This document shows positions 20,490 through 31,475 of a stretch of 64,000 nucleotides of DNA, in pieces (position 1 is the first letter of the stretch; the number at the start of each line of letters is the position of its first letter). The stretch lies in contig JAUMIR010000001.1 of assembly GCA_030847615.1 (NCBI GenBank), positions 165,451,001-165,515,000 of the forward strand. Direction: 5' to 3'. The stretch is from Gambelia wislizenii (lineage: Eukaryota > Chordata > Lepidosauria > Squamata > Crotaphytidae). A program made the translations under genes and the position numbers. The notes beneath the pieces were generated by a model. The model made no database searches and was not told the origin of the DNA. It saw nothing but the letters and a program-made list of their open reading frames with translations.

Positions 20490-21440
20490 GGTGGGGGTAG
20501 AACGAGTGGCAAGGGGAGTAGAAATGGCAGCAGGGGGTAAAACGAGTGGCAGGGGTTAGAAATGGTGGCAGGGGGATAGAATGAGTGGCAGGGGAGTAGA
20601 AATGGCAGCAGGGGGGTAGAAATGGCAGCAGGGAGGGAAGAACGAGTTGCAGGGGGTAGAAATGGCAGCAGGAGGTAGAACAAGTGGCAGGGGGTCAGAA
20701 ATGGCAGCAGGGAGGGTAGAATGAGTGGCAGGGGGGTAGAAATGGCGGCAGGGGGGTAGAACGAGTTGCAGGGGATAGAAATGGTGGCAGGAGGGTAGAA
20801 TGAGTTGCAGGGGTAGAAATGGTGGCATGGGGTAGAACGAGTTGCAGGGGGGATAAATGGTGGCAGGGGTAGAATGAGATGCAGGGGGTAGAATGATTGG
20901 CAGGAGGGTAGAATGGGTAAGAGGGGGTAGAATGAGTGGCGGGGGTGGAACAAGTGGCAGGGGGGTAGAAATGGTGCCAGGGGGCAGAAATGGCAGCAGG
21001 GGGGCAGAAATGGTAGCAAGGGCGGCAGACATAGAGGCAGGTGGGGCAGAACATGTGGGGGCAGAGATTGCAGCAGGGGGGCAGAAATGGTGGTGGGTGG
21101 GCAGAAATGACAGTGGGGCAGAAATGGTGGCAGGGGTAGAACAGGTGGTGGGTGGGCAGAAATGATGGCAGGGGGCAGAAATGGCAGCAGGGGGGCAAAC
21201 ATGGCGGCAGGTGGGGCAGAACTGGTGGGGGCAGAAATTGCAGCAGGGGGGGGCAGAATGTGTGGCAGGGGGGCAGAAATGATGGCGGGGGCAGAAATGG
21301 CTGCAGAGGGGCAGAAATGACAGCATGGGGTAGAACAGGTGGCAAGGGGGGCAGAAATGGTGGCGGGGCAGAATGGGTGGGGGGAAGAACTGGTGTCAGG
21401 GGGCAGAAATGGCAGCGGGGGGGGCAAAACTGGAGGTGGG
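20490..21440. repeat. G-rich minisatellite inside the Helitron
   Basis: About 48 units of 18-21 bp of the form GGGGGTAGAAATGGCAGCA run through 950 bp. Two alternating unit types (AATGGYRGCA and ACGAGTTGCA/ATGAGTGGCA) give a period near 39-40 bp. To about 20,975 units mostly carry GGTAGAA; beyond that mostly GGGCAGAA. The + strand is strongly G-rich with runs of four to seven G. The long minus-strand open frames (up to 359 codons, Pro/Ser/His-rich) arise because the unit lacks stops and are not genes. Confidence 0.92.
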
Positions 21441-21583
21441 GCAGGCAGACTTAAACCCACCAGCCTACCTCAAAGGGTTGTCATGAAGTCTCCTTGGGGA
21501 GAGTTTTTTAATTCTTAAAAAAGAAAGTTTTAACTCATTGGAGGGAGTTTTTCAATGGCGTATGGTACGCCGGGTCCAGCTAG

Positions 21584-22660
21584 TTTACTATAAAAAATGT
21601 ACAGAAGAATTGATAGAACCACTACAAAGGGTTATGAATGACATCCTTTTAAAGAAGAATCCAGAGTCCTGGTGACAGGCTAACGTGGTGCTGATTTCTA
21701 AAGAAGGAAAGGATAAAACAGAATCAAAAAACTATCACCCAATCTCACTGTTGAACTCAGATTACAAATTATATGCATCAATATTGGTGGAAAGGTTGAA
21801 GGAAGTATTATAAAGCAAACATGGATTGATGAGGACCAGACAGGCTTCCTTCCACAAAGATCAATGAATGAAAACATAAGAACTGGAATTCCATAAATTT
21901 ACTGGAATATTATGAAAAACACAATGAAAAGAAATGGCGTATGGTACGCCGGGTCCATTCCTGAAAATGGTCTTGGAAGAAATAAATGTGGGAGCAAATT
22001 TTGCAAGATGGGTAAATGAAATCTATAATGTACAAAAAGCACAAGTAAATATAAATAGGAAATATACAAAATGGATAGCAATAAACAAAGGAATGAGGCA
22101 AGGTTGCCCATTATCGCTTTTGCTTTTTATCTTAGTGTTGGAAATTCTGAATAGACAAATCAGACAAAATCAAGAAATAAAATCACTAAAATGTATATAT
22201 ATATATATATATATATATATGAGCTTTTGCAGATGATCTAACAATTGCATTGGAAGCACTGGAAGAACCTATTGACAGTGTAAAACATCTCAACAAAACG
22301 ATAGAGGAATTTGGAGAGTATGCAAGTCTGAAGATAGGAAAAGACAAATATGATAGTAAAAAATCTTAAGTAGAAAGAAGTGAAAGAACTACAACTAATA
22401 TCAAAATTTAAAGTGGTCACAAAAACAATATACCTTGGAATAACAATATCTAACAAGCATACAGAATTATTTGAAAATAATTACAAGAAAACATGTGTAA
22501 GAATAAAAGAACTAAAAAAACTGGTCGAAACTATCTTTGTCTTTAATGGGAAGGATAGCAGCAATTAAAATGTCAGTACTCCCTAAACTGTTATATCTAT
22601 TTCAATCTAATCATATAATATTAAACAACATCCTATTTAAGGATTGGCAAAAAGACCGGT
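21584..22660 (+). pseudogene. L1 copy B ORF2 RT after the Helitron (motif A lost)
   Basis: Continues the RT: YYKKCTEELIEPLQRVMND, a stop, QANVVLISKEGKDKTES, NYHPISLLNSDYKLYASIL, then frames with SMNENIRT and LEYYEKHNEKK. At 21,933-21,957 a 25-bp copy of the Helitron 3' end replaces about 50 bp that encode motif A (FIDMEKAFD in copy A). The frame goes on as FLKMVLEEINVGANFARWVN, NKGMRQGCPLSLLLF and then IRQNQEIK. An AT-dinucleotide run (22,194-22,220) has replaced bases before AFADDLTIALE (about 22,221-22,255), which still shows the FADD box. Later pieces reach 22,660 ([14 protein letters not shown]). Confidence 0.85.
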
Positions 22661-22666
22661 CCAAAT

Positions 22667-23754
22667 TTGCCTTGGTCAGGCAAAATACCGAAGATAAGAA
22701 TGAAATCAATGCAAGATGCAACAGAGAGAAGTAGAATGGGGATGCCGGATATCAGACTGTATTACCATGCGAGTTGCTTCATGTGGTTAATGTCATGGAT
22801 TAACCTAGACAATAAAAAGATATTAGAATTGAAAAGGGTTGAGCTGGATCTAGGTTACCATTCCTTAATATGGCAAGAAAAATTTAAAAATAACGAAATA
22901 TTCAACAATCACGTCTTTAGAAAAATGCTTTTAAAAGTATGGTTAAAATATAAATCAATCCTATGTACAAAACCCCCACAGTGGCTGTCATCCCACGAAG
23001 TATTCAACAGGAACCAAAACTTAAAAGAACAAGAATGGATCACGTATAAAGACTTACTGAAAGAAGAAGAACAAAAATACCAAAAGAGATTAAAAAATTA
23101 CAGGAGGAAGGAATAAATTGTAATTGGTTTCAATATAAACAATTACGTGAACAATATAAAAGAGATGATAAAATATATCACATGGAAGAACAAACAACTG
23201 AATTTGAAATAATTAGAACATCAAATAAACAGCACTTAATTTCAAAAATGTACAAATATTTACTAAAGTTAGAAACAGAAAAAGATTATGTGAAAGATAA
23301 TATGAAACAGTGGGCAAAGAATATAGGATACCCTATAAAGTTGTATCAGTGGGGAAAAACATGGAAGACGGGGATAAAAATGACAAAATCAGCATCAATG
23401 AAAGAGAACTATTACAAAATGTTTTATAGGTGGCACCTTATAGCAGATAAACTTTCTAAAATGTATAAAAACCAAGATAATCGATGCTGGAAATGCCAAA
23501 AATCAAAAGGTACATATTTCTACATATGGTGTACATGTTCAGAGGTACAGAAATATTGGGTTAAAATCCAAAACCTAACCAAAAAAAAAAAAATGACAGG
23601 TATTAAGCTACAAATGAAACCTGAAGGATTACTTTTAAATACTATGGAAGAGACAATACCAGCAAAGAGCAAAAATATTAATAAATTTAATCACAGCAGC
23701 AAGGATGTTTTATTCAAAATAATGAAAAGCAAAAGAGGTCCCAACAATGGATGA
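22667..23754 (+). pseudogene. L1 copy B ORF2 C-terminal region
   Basis: Frames 22,667-23,116 and 23,182-23,754 encode the segment after the RT: GMPDIRLYYHASCFMWLMSW, KPPQWLSSHEVFNRNQNLKE, SKMYKYLLKLETEKDYVKDN, MKQWAKNIGYPIKLYQWGKT and the CWKCQKSKGTYFYIWCTC cluster that matches CWKC...GTLYHMWW of copy A. The tail (EEVPTMDEWKIKVLEM type) follows in another frame after 23,730. The stretch 23,755-24,117 is 3' UTR. Confidence 0.85.
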
Positions 23755-24117
23755 ATGGAAAATTAAAGTATTAGAAATGATTAAGAATGACAAATTATCA
23801 AGACTATTAAAAGACAATTCTTTGAAAATTTTTTTATAAGGATTGGGGAAAGGTTTTAGACTATATAAAGAAAGCTCATGGAGAAAATATGATAATAAAT
23901 TTAATGAAGTAATGGAAAAGATTGCAATAGTATGTGTAAAGTAAAAAAGAGGATTATAGTACATATGAGAGCTAGCTAATAGAGATACTCTATATGTGGA
24001 AGTATGAATAGAAATATGTTAAAGGAAAATTGAAAAGAAGCAAAGGATATCATACCAAGATTTATATTGTAAAGTTTTGTTTTTAAGTATGAAAATAAAA
24101 AATAAAAATAAAAAAGC

Positions 24118-25263
24118 CAAACTTAAACTTGAAAGGTGCATATCCCAATTAGAGAATATTTATAATGGTTCATATCGTTCTTATGCTCAGCTAAGGCTGG
24201 CATTTGGCCTACCAAACAAAAATGATCAATAGACTTAGTATTAGCAAATTAATAGTCAAGTATTTAAAACAATAATCTATTAGAACGAAACCAAACCAAA
24301 AACTGAAACAAAGAGAATCACAGTAATGATGGGCAATGCAATCTTTGGAAAGTGTTCAGATTTTATATTCCTAAAATCAACATGTGTGCTTGTATTCATA
24401 GAATAATGCTGTCACAGTGCCTGCATGTATTATCACTGCAAATGCTGCCTGCTTATAAAATGCTGAACAGCTGGTGACCTTTGACATATGCTTGTGTGAG
24501 AAATCTGTATTTTTTTCAGGCTTTTCCCTGAATCCTGAGTTGCTGTCCTGAAATGCCAAACAACAACAAAAACTTGGCAGCAGGAAAAACAAAACCATGT
24601 AGCTTAAGTAGAGGTGGGGGGAGACTGTGTGGAAAGCGTACCTATTCTTAAGTGAGGTCTCTTTCTCTGTTTTCTTCATACCTGCAGGGCAGGGAGCAAG
24701 TGGCTCTCTGTCTTTTGTTACAGCCATTAGCGTCATGAGAGTATGACCCAAAGAAAACAAAAAGTGAGCTGCCACTTACATAAAGGGAGTCTTGGGGGTT
24801 GTTTAGATGACAAAAAAACAAAACAAAAACAAAAACAAACCCACAAAGAATGCAGGCAGAATACCTTTTTGTTCAGATGAGCTCCTGCTGGGATTTGCCA
24901 TATTGGGAAGGAAGGGGGCTAAAAACACCAAATGGTTCATGATAACAGCATTCACTGTTTCTTGCGATCTTTTTAAAAAAGTATGTGAAAATATGCGTAA
25001 CTGCCCATCTGAACAACCAATTTGAATAGAGGCACATTGAAGAACTCAAACGTGATTGGTTGGATCTCAGTAGGGGCAGGCTTGCAAGGGGTGAAGGGGC
25101 CGGAGCCACCATTGTTGTGGTTTTGGGGTTTTTTTGGTAGATGAACAATTGTGTGGATGATTGTTCAAGAGGCAGAGCAAAACAAAATCACTTTTCCACA
25201 TCTGTCATTTAAGGATAAAAAATGGGGAGGAGAATGGAAACTGGAAACTGCTTAATGCAGTGT
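24118..25263. other. Gene-free sequence
   Basis: A CAAAA-type run lies at 24,808-24,843. The block 24,870-25,160 has an internal symmetry of motifs (TTTGTTCAGATGAGC near 24,869 and GCCCATCTGAACAACC near 25,001), which hints at a worn DNA transposon, but ends cannot be fixed. No coding signal. Confidence 0.45.
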
Positions 25264-25372
25264 AGATGTGTAAATTGCTATCGCTTAAAACAATTTGTAA
25301 GCTGCTCTGATAGCCTTGTGGCTGAAGAGCAGGGTATAAATAAATAAATAAATAAATAAAATAAAAAAGATT
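25264..25372 (+). repeat. L2-type 3' end with (AAAT)n tail
   Basis: TTTGTAAGCTGCTCTGATAGCC and GAAGAGCAGGGTATAAATAAATAAA match the conserved 3' end of reptile L2-type LINEs and their SINEs, with the tail repeat at 25,337-25,361. Confidence 0.7.
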
Positions 25373-26562
25373 TTTGGCAGGCAATTCATTCACGGCCACC
25401 ATCTTTTCTTCGGGGAGTGCTCTGTGTGAACTGCAAATTCAGCCAATTTTCTATGCCAGTGATCTTAACAAATGAGCCATAGGCACAAACGAACACTGCT
25501 GCGATAGGGAGGTAAGGTGCTATTTTCGCTATTAATTCTCCTATCTAGCTGCGCCCTTGATATAACAGATGATTTTTACAATATTTGACCACCAGTTATA
25601 TATGGTTAACTGACTGTCCTCCTAACTTTAGGTTCTGTACTACAGTTATGCTATCCTCTTTGGCTATAGGAGGTGTTTGGGAGTTGCATTTTTAGGCCAG
25701 GAATGGATCATAATTAAACTTGCAAATTCACCACATTTGGTAGTTGGAACAGGAAAATTAAAGGAAAGATAAATCTTAGATTGCATGAATTTTGAAATTG
25801 TCCATACTGCGCTCAGCTTGATAAAGGGGGGGGGAGACTACTCCAGATGTAGGTGGAGGGAGGTAGTAAAACTAGTAGCTGTGTAGGATAGTGGTGGTAG
25901 GAACAAAGAAGTTGGATTGGATGGCTTCTGGGCATGGCAATATACACTCTTTGCCCAATCCTGTGGCACCAGACATAAGGCTACACCATAATCAGATGGC
26001 TCAGATTTGAATTATTTACCTGAGAGAAAATTGTAGCTGGCCTCTTAGGTGGGACTCACTAGACAGACATATATGCTCACTGATCCCAGCAGATCATTTA
26101 ACTGATATGAATGAATACATGACATTGTGGCCAAATTTTAAAACCTTAACCAGCAAGGGCCACATAAAATGTGTTGCTACTATTTTGTAGCAATTAGATT
26201 TACTACTCGTATTTTGGCTGCATCTTGCAAGTTTTTGCTGGGTACATAAACATACTCCTTTTTGGTTCATTGCAATTTTTAAACATTTCTAGCAGATGAA
26301 AATGTAATATCCTAAAGCTACTAAAAATGTAACAATGTTTAAATATGTTCAGCAGATGAAAAAAAAAATTCTAACAGTGCTTAAAAGTTAACGGTAAGAA
26401 ATATCTGGCACGCATTTTGGTCCTTTTGAATCATTTGCAGTTCTGGCTTTCTATAATCTTTTAAATCTTTAGGATGTTAGTCTCTGCAGTGATCTTTTCC
26501 AACATATACATAAATAATATTCTCCTGATTTTTTAAACCTTTTTCATTTTCCGTTTAGATCA
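25373..26562. other. Gene-free unique sequence
   Basis: No repeats or coding features recognised except a G-run at 25,827-25,834. Confidence 0.5.
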
Positions 26563-26680
26563 GTGGCTCTTAACCTATTTTGACTCATGGACTCCTTTGA
26601 GAATCGGATGAAAGCCCCTCTCTGGAGCCCCTCTCCAGAGAGACAACTACTTAGTTATACAGCACTACAGCTTTTTAACC
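26563..26680 (+). mobile_element. hAT-Charlie-like terminus
   Basis: CAGTGGCTCTTAACCTATTT, then GACTCATGGACTCCTTTGAG and AATCGGATGAAAGC, resembles the 5' end of Charlie/MER5-type hAT elements known from mammals (CAGTGGTTCTCAA... CCCTTTGAGAATCTGATGAAAGC). The matching right end was not found. The palindromic CTCTCTGGAG/CTCTCCAGAGAG stretch at 26,618-26,643 is local. Confidence 0.6.
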
Positions 26681-27204
26681 CATGTTTACTGAATGTATTT
26701 TCTAGGATAATTTTATTTCAGCTTATGCCCATGGTAGTTGTCGTTTTTAATGAACTGATCAGAACTGAGCTGAGGAAGTCGTCAGATTTAGAAGAGTGAA
26801 ATATGTAAAAACTGTCTACACACATTTTCATATCAGCAGCGTAATATAAGGTACTGTTATACTCACTAGTCCTTCCAATTTTTCCAAATAATTGGAAACC
26901 CTTAAATCTCAATTCAGGCCCCAGGGGTTTCCCATCTGATGTCAGCATGACACATTGACCTCTCCATGCTATTCTTCTCTGGTGCACCCTTTATCTCTCA
27001 CACACATACATAAAAATGGCTAACAGGAACATTCTTTGTACACTTCAGTTGTTCCCTTTCCTGTCTTGAAGCCAAGAAAGGGAGCAACAGAGGTTCATAA
27101 AGTGAATGGGTTTCATTTATTGTTTACAAAACAGGGAAAATTACAGTAATTTGGCTGTGCTTTAGGCTCTGCTTGCTTCTCATACTGAGGAAGAGTCCTC
27201 AGAT

Positions 27205-27772
27205 CAGGGACTTTATCACACCACCGCCTCCTTATGTTCTTTTGCCGGCATAAAATGTGTTGTTTTTATGCTGGCAAAAGACCACCCCCACCACACTTAC
27301 TTTGAGCAGTGTCCATGAGGCTTCCCCAGCAGTAATGGAGTACAAACAGAGCTCCGTTTACTTTCAGGGTTGAAATTTCACTGAATCTTGAGAGAAGACG
27401 CTTGTGTGGGAAATTCAAAAAACAAAACAAAACAAAGACACAAAAAGTTCAGGAAAGCACAAAAACACACTTTAAAAATTCCAAGTATGGGGGGGGGTCA
27501 TAAAAAGAGCATCCCCTACCTGGCTGTCACAAGCTCACGCGGAAGTGCTTGCCCATTAACCCCTGCATTCACATGAGTACAATGGTGCATGGATTCAAAT
27601 GCCGGCAGCAAATTGCTACAGGGGATCGATTGATGGCTTGGGCTGTCAATAAAAATGTATGGCTTTTTGACAGTACATGATCGTGAAAGGGCGGCATCGT
27701 CTGATACGCGCGCCCTTTCACGATCATTAGGCGTCCTTATGATGCCATATTTGACTCATCTGATAAAGTCCT
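27205..27772. mobile_element. Candidate MITE with two internal hairpins
   Basis: The left end CAGGGACTTTATCACA (27,205) and, inverted, the right end TAGGACTTTATCAGAT (27,772) form a short terminal inverted repeat. Inside are two sharp hairpins: 27,239-27,255 with 27,264-27,280 (17-bp arms, one mismatch) and 27,677-27,693 with 27,711-27,727 (perfect 17-bp arms, loop of 17). I could not find a convincing target duplication, so the element call is tentative; the hairpins themselves are certain. Confidence 0.5.
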
Positions 27773-28238
27773 AATTCTGTATTTGGCCTGCCAATTCAAA
27801 GCTCCTAGCCTAGCAATTTCTGTTTAATAAACAGTATGTCCAGAACGGAACATAAGTCATTGAACAGGTTTATCCACAAAAAACCCATGACTTGTAAGGA
27901 GAGAAAAAAGGTACAAAGGTGGACACAGTTCCTGTCATGGTTCTGTAGAAGAGAAAGTTGTGGCTTCTCATCTTCCTGTGTTGCAGGTCTGAGAAAATAA
28001 GTACTTGCCAAATGTCTCAGACACCTGTTAGCTTACAGGCATTCTATTCACCTTGCCACCAGCCTCCATTTGTGTAGATTTTGTTTTTGGTGAAACCAGT
28101 ATTAGTGTGGAGTGGAGCCAGGGGCCAGAGGACTGAAGCCAGAACGTCATGCTTAACAATTATGGTTATGTTGGCTGCCATTTGTCGTAGATGCCTGCTG
28201 AGATAAACTAGAGTTCTCATGGTAGCTGAGGAGAGATA
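27773..28238. other. Gene-free sequence
   Basis: Nothing recognised between the candidate MITE and the Tigger-like element. Confidence 0.5.
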
Positions 28239-28476
28239 CAGTGGGCCCTCTGTATCCATGGGTTCAATATCCATGGATTCAAGCATCCACGGATTGTCAC
28301 TGCACACTTAAAATGGCTCCTCTGCATACTAAAATGGCAGTGCCCATACCTAAAGTGGCTGTACCCATAATTAAAATGGTGGCACCCATTGATTAATATA
28401 GGACACAACCATCTGTAGTTTTCCCTATCTGCAGAGGTTCTAGAATCAAACCCGCATGGATAAGGAGGGCCCACTA
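28239..28476. mobile_element. Tigger/pogo-like MITE (238 bp)
   Basis: Left end CAGTGGGCCCTCTGTATCCA after TA (28,237-28,238). Right end, inverted, TAGTGGGCCCTCCTTATCCA before TA. Terminal sequences, TA target and absence of coding fit a non-autonomous Tigger-type Tc1/mariner element. The interior repeats AAAATGGC/TAAAGTGGC words. Confidence 0.8.
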
Positions 28477-29636
28477 TATATTTTTATGAGCTATCCCTGG
28501 CATAATACAAACTATTTTGGACTACCTTGGCCTTGCAAAGGCAATTAAAACCCATTAACATAACAAATGTTCTGCTCCTAGTGATGCAGACTACAATAAC
28601 TAATTTGCTGATATAGATCTCGGAGGGGAATGTAACCTTAGGGATGCAAGTGCCCCTACCCCATGCTTTTGCACCATTAACTCTTCAGATTCCCCAGACT
28701 GCACTTTCAGGGTGGGGAATGGGAGAAGGGGTAAACTACTTTTCATGGAAACCTTCAAGAGAAGCCAATTCACCTTTGAATGTCTACATGGTCCCAGTAT
28801 TCATGGGATAGAAAATGCCTGCACTGACTTGGTATAAACTATTCAGAAGGTGCACACATAAATAAGAGAGCTTTTAAGGCATCTGGTATATCCAAACAAT
28901 CTCAGCTGCCTCAGTCTTTAAGGAAGATGTGGCAGCTGACATTAAAAATATGTTGTTGCTGTTCATACACAGGCAGAGTCAACATACATAAGAGGGCACA
29001 CTAAAGAAACATTGGAAATTTGCAAACTATCAGGAGAGAATATGACAGGAGATGAGAGTGTGTGGGAGAAAGAAGAAAATAGGTTCTTGAACCTGTAATT
29101 GTGACTCCCACACGGTTTCTTTCAACTGTCTAATAGCAACAATGTTTATAATAGCTCATCCATTTGAGGACAACAAATCTTTACAGTATTCAGCAGGCTT
29201 TGTACTTTTTTAAAAAGAACAAAACACAAACAAAATTGGAAGTTTTAAAAATATATATGTGTGGTATATGGACTGAAATGGGGATATCTTTGCTTCAAAA
29301 GTAACAAATACCAGAGGTGTTTTCTGAATACAAAGCCCAATGTCTATTTGGGCTAGCTAAATAAATAAATAAATAAATAAATCTGTTTTAGCTAGAAAAT
29401 AATATACATGTGCACTAGGGATTATGTTTCATACCAACGTCAGTTTATTCCATGAAAAAAGAAAGTCAAAATGCATATACTTGTATGCTATTCCTTGTCA
29501 GTAGTCAAAGTGGATATTTTTTTGTGAGGCTATTCTATGTTAGTGAAAAATAAAGTTCAACTTAACCTTTGCTTTTCATATTTATATTGTATATAGTATA
29601 TTCAAAGCTATGTAGCTTTACAGAAACTAACTTGTA
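28477..29636. other. Gene-free sequence with (AAAT)n
   Basis: An AAAT microsatellite of six units sits at 29,358-29,383. Nothing else recognised. Confidence 0.5.
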
Positions 29637-29807
29637 TTGTGGGTCCTCAGTATCCACTGGGGTTAGGTTCCAGGCCCCCCTGTGGATACCAACATCTGTG
29701 GATGTAAAATGGTGAACAGCAAGGTTTGCTTTTTATAATTCCCCCCCCCGAATATTTTTGAGCCATGATTGGTGGATGCAGAACCTGTGGACATGGAGGG
29801 CCAACTG
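29637..29807. mobile_element. Tigger/pogo-like MITE (171 bp)
   Basis: Left end TTGTGGGTCCTCAGTATCCA after TA; right end, inverted, CAGTTGGCCCTCCATGTCCA before TA (29,808-29,809). The interior GGTTCCAGGCCCCCCTGTGG and AGCAAGGTTTGCTTTTT is shared with the copies at 32.3, 53.1 and 63.5 kb, defining one subfamily. Confidence 0.8.
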
Positions 29808-30216
29808 TATTACCTCTCTTAACTATGAAGATACTAACCTCTTCTTTATAGGGGTTATTAAACCAAATGGTGGTCTAGTTGTGATTCACACTGAGACTCC
29901 AAACAGAATCTTTATCCCTGAATTAACTCTGAGAGATAAACAGAGTTGGTCTTAATACTAACATATTAAGGCATATTAACTGAAGGAATTGCAGAAAAGA
30001 GGGGGGGAAACCCATCCCTTTCTGTCCCTTTGTCAAATTTCTCATCTGTTTGGGGAAATCAGCAAAGGCTAAGAGTAGGTTGACCCAATTTCAACAATTT
30101 TTTCCTCCTGTAGTGCCCCATTTTGCCTTCCATGCTGTTTAGGAAGGCCCTCCAAAGAAACATGGGGAAAAAAAGAGGGTGCACAAAACAAAGAAGGAAA
30201 AGACAGTAGAAATATA

Positions 30217-30403
30217 GTATCACAGAGTTGGACGAGACCATGATGACCATCCTGTCCAACCCCCTGCCATGCAGGAACACACAATCAAAGCACACCTGAC
30301 AATGGCCATCTGTTTAAAAAAACCCAAAGAAGGAGAGTCCACCACAGCTTTTACTGCCAGGAAGGTCCTCCTAATGTTTAGGTGGAATCTCTTTTCCTGG
30401 TTC
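30217..30403 (-). mobile_element. CR1 LINE 3' end
   Basis: Inverted CR1 3' region: CAGAGTTGGACGAGACCATG, CCTGCCATGCAGGAACACAC, ATGGCCATCTGTTT and GGTGGAATCTCTTTTCCTGG are aligned with the 11-kb copy. Part between ACCTGAC and AATGGCC is missing a few bases. Confidence 0.88.
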
Positions 30404-30872
30404 AGACCCAAGCTATCTGAAGGACTGTATCTTCCCATTTCAGCCTGTCTGAGCTCTAGCATCTTCAGGGGAGGTCCTTCTCTTTATTCCACCATCTTCA
30501 CAGGCACAGTTGGTGGGAAATTGGGAGAGGGCCTTTACTGTGTTTGCCCCTAGACTCTGGAGCTCCCTTTCTAGGCAGGCTAGCTGGCTTCCTCCTTACT
30601 CAGCAGGTGACAAAAAAGCATTCAGAAATTGATGTTTTTTTGGGGGGGGGGTTTTCTTTTTTAATGTTTTTTAATGTTTTTGTGTGCTGAGTTATTTGTA
30701 TTCTTTGTTTTTAATGTTTTAAATAGTTTTAATTTCACAGATAGTTTAACATTGTTTTAATCTTGATTTTTGTATGTTTTTAGCTACATGTGGTTTTACT
30801 TGTATTTTTTAAAAAATCTGTAGGCTGCTTTGATTTCCAGTTTTGGGACAAAGGCAGGGTATAAATAAAGGA
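30404..30872 (+). mobile_element. L2-type LINE C-terminus and 3' UTR
   Basis: 30,530-30,590 encodes the CAPRLWSSLS-like end of the RT (TTTGCCCCTAGACTCTGGAG CTCCC), followed by a T-rich 3' UTR with repeated TTTTTAATGTTTTA and the terminal TAGGCTGCTTTGATTTCCAG ... GGCAGGGTATAAATAAAGG. It directly abuts the inverted CR1. Confidence 0.72.
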
Positions 30873-31364
30873 TTTGATGGAAGGATTTCCATGAATTTCA
30901 TGAGGTTAACTTGTCTGTGGATTCATGCCATTGTCAGCAGCCAGTTAAATCACCAAATTGTTCTAATCCATCTATGGTACACTTGATCACTGCCCTTCTC
31001 ACATACTTGAAAAGCACATTGAATTTACAGTGTTCCATTTCCAGCACAATGCAATCTAGCATTACCAAGGTTGATTAGGGACAGAAGATCAGAATTACAA
31101 TAAACAAACAAAACCCACACGTATAGCTGAGTGATTACAATATCATGAACTATATCAGAGGTGCTGAAAAATATGCATGTTGTAGAGAAGATAGAAGGGA
31201 AATATTTTTCTCCCTTTTTCATAATATAGAATCCCTGGCCATCCAGTGAAGCTGGATAGGGAATATTGTTTACATCAGAACATACAAAAGGAAATAATTA
31301 TTTGCACAGCACAGGTGTAAACTATCAAATTAATTACTACAAGCCATAACATTAGCTATTTATT

Positions 31365-31448
31365 TGGAGGGCTTTAAAGGGGGATTAGCCAAATTCATGG
31401 AGGACAGTTCTGTCAGTGGCTACTAGCCATGATCCCATAACTTCATAC
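31365..31448 (+). mobile_element. CR1-clade LINE 3' region, left piece of split copy
   Basis: GGAGGGCTTTAAAGGGGGATTAG, AATTCATGGAGGACAG and GGCTACTAGCCATGA belong to a second CR1-type family whose minus-strand copy lies at 43.1-43.6 kb. The sequence stops at the inverted CR1 and picks up again at 32,525. Confidence 0.65.
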
Positions 31449-31475
31449 AATCATAGAGTTGAAAGAGAACACAAG
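31449..31475 (-). mobile_element. CR1 3' end, left piece (split by L2)
   Basis: AATCATAGAGTTGAAAGAGA ACACAAG is the extreme 3' end of an inverted CR1. The next expected bases, GGGCCATCTAGTCCAGCC, occur only at 32,019. Confidence 0.8.

Larger units (their letters stand above)
20282..21583 (+). mobile_element. Non-autonomous Helitron carrying a minisatellite
   Basis: The 1302-bp element lies between an A (20,281) and a T (21,584) with no target duplication, as Helitrons do. The 3' end has a GC-rich hairpin GGCGTA-TGG-TACGCC (21,557-21,571) shortly before the terminal CTAG (21,580-21,583). The 5' end starts TGTATAGATATAA, where TC would be canonical; over its first 60 bp it aligns with the shorter Helitron at 36,157 (shared GGTATGTT, CAGTG..CTGATTGGC, CTTAGG). 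Removing the element joins L1 codons without loss: GPDGLLN before and IYYKKCTEELIEP after. There is no Rep/helicase coding sequence, so an autonomous partner would have been needed. Confidence 0.92.
16790..24117 (+). mobile_element. L1 LINE copy B, sense, with two large nested insertions
   Basis: A plus-strand L1 runs from within ORF1 (about 16,790) through ORF2 to a 3' UTR ending in an AAAATAAAAAATAAAAATA tail near 24,088-24,115. Two blocks interrupt it: 17,354-19,034, an inverted L1 insertion with duplicated target, and 20,282-21,583, a Helitron. Without them it is about 4.3 kb. The protein blocks are the same as in copy A but more diverged, with many stops. A clear target-site duplication for this element could not be found, so its 5' boundary is approximate. 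Confidence 0.85.

Noticed and set aside
20381..21460. Open frames of 359, 256 and 216 codons on the minus strand, Pro/Ser/His-rich
   Set aside because: All three minus-strand frames are open because the minisatellite unit lacks stops; unit length is not a multiple of three and there is no domain or start context.
16725..24140. AGCCACTCTTCA/AGCCAAACTTAA as target duplication of L1 copy B
   Set aside because: Too few matching positions without gaps to be credible.
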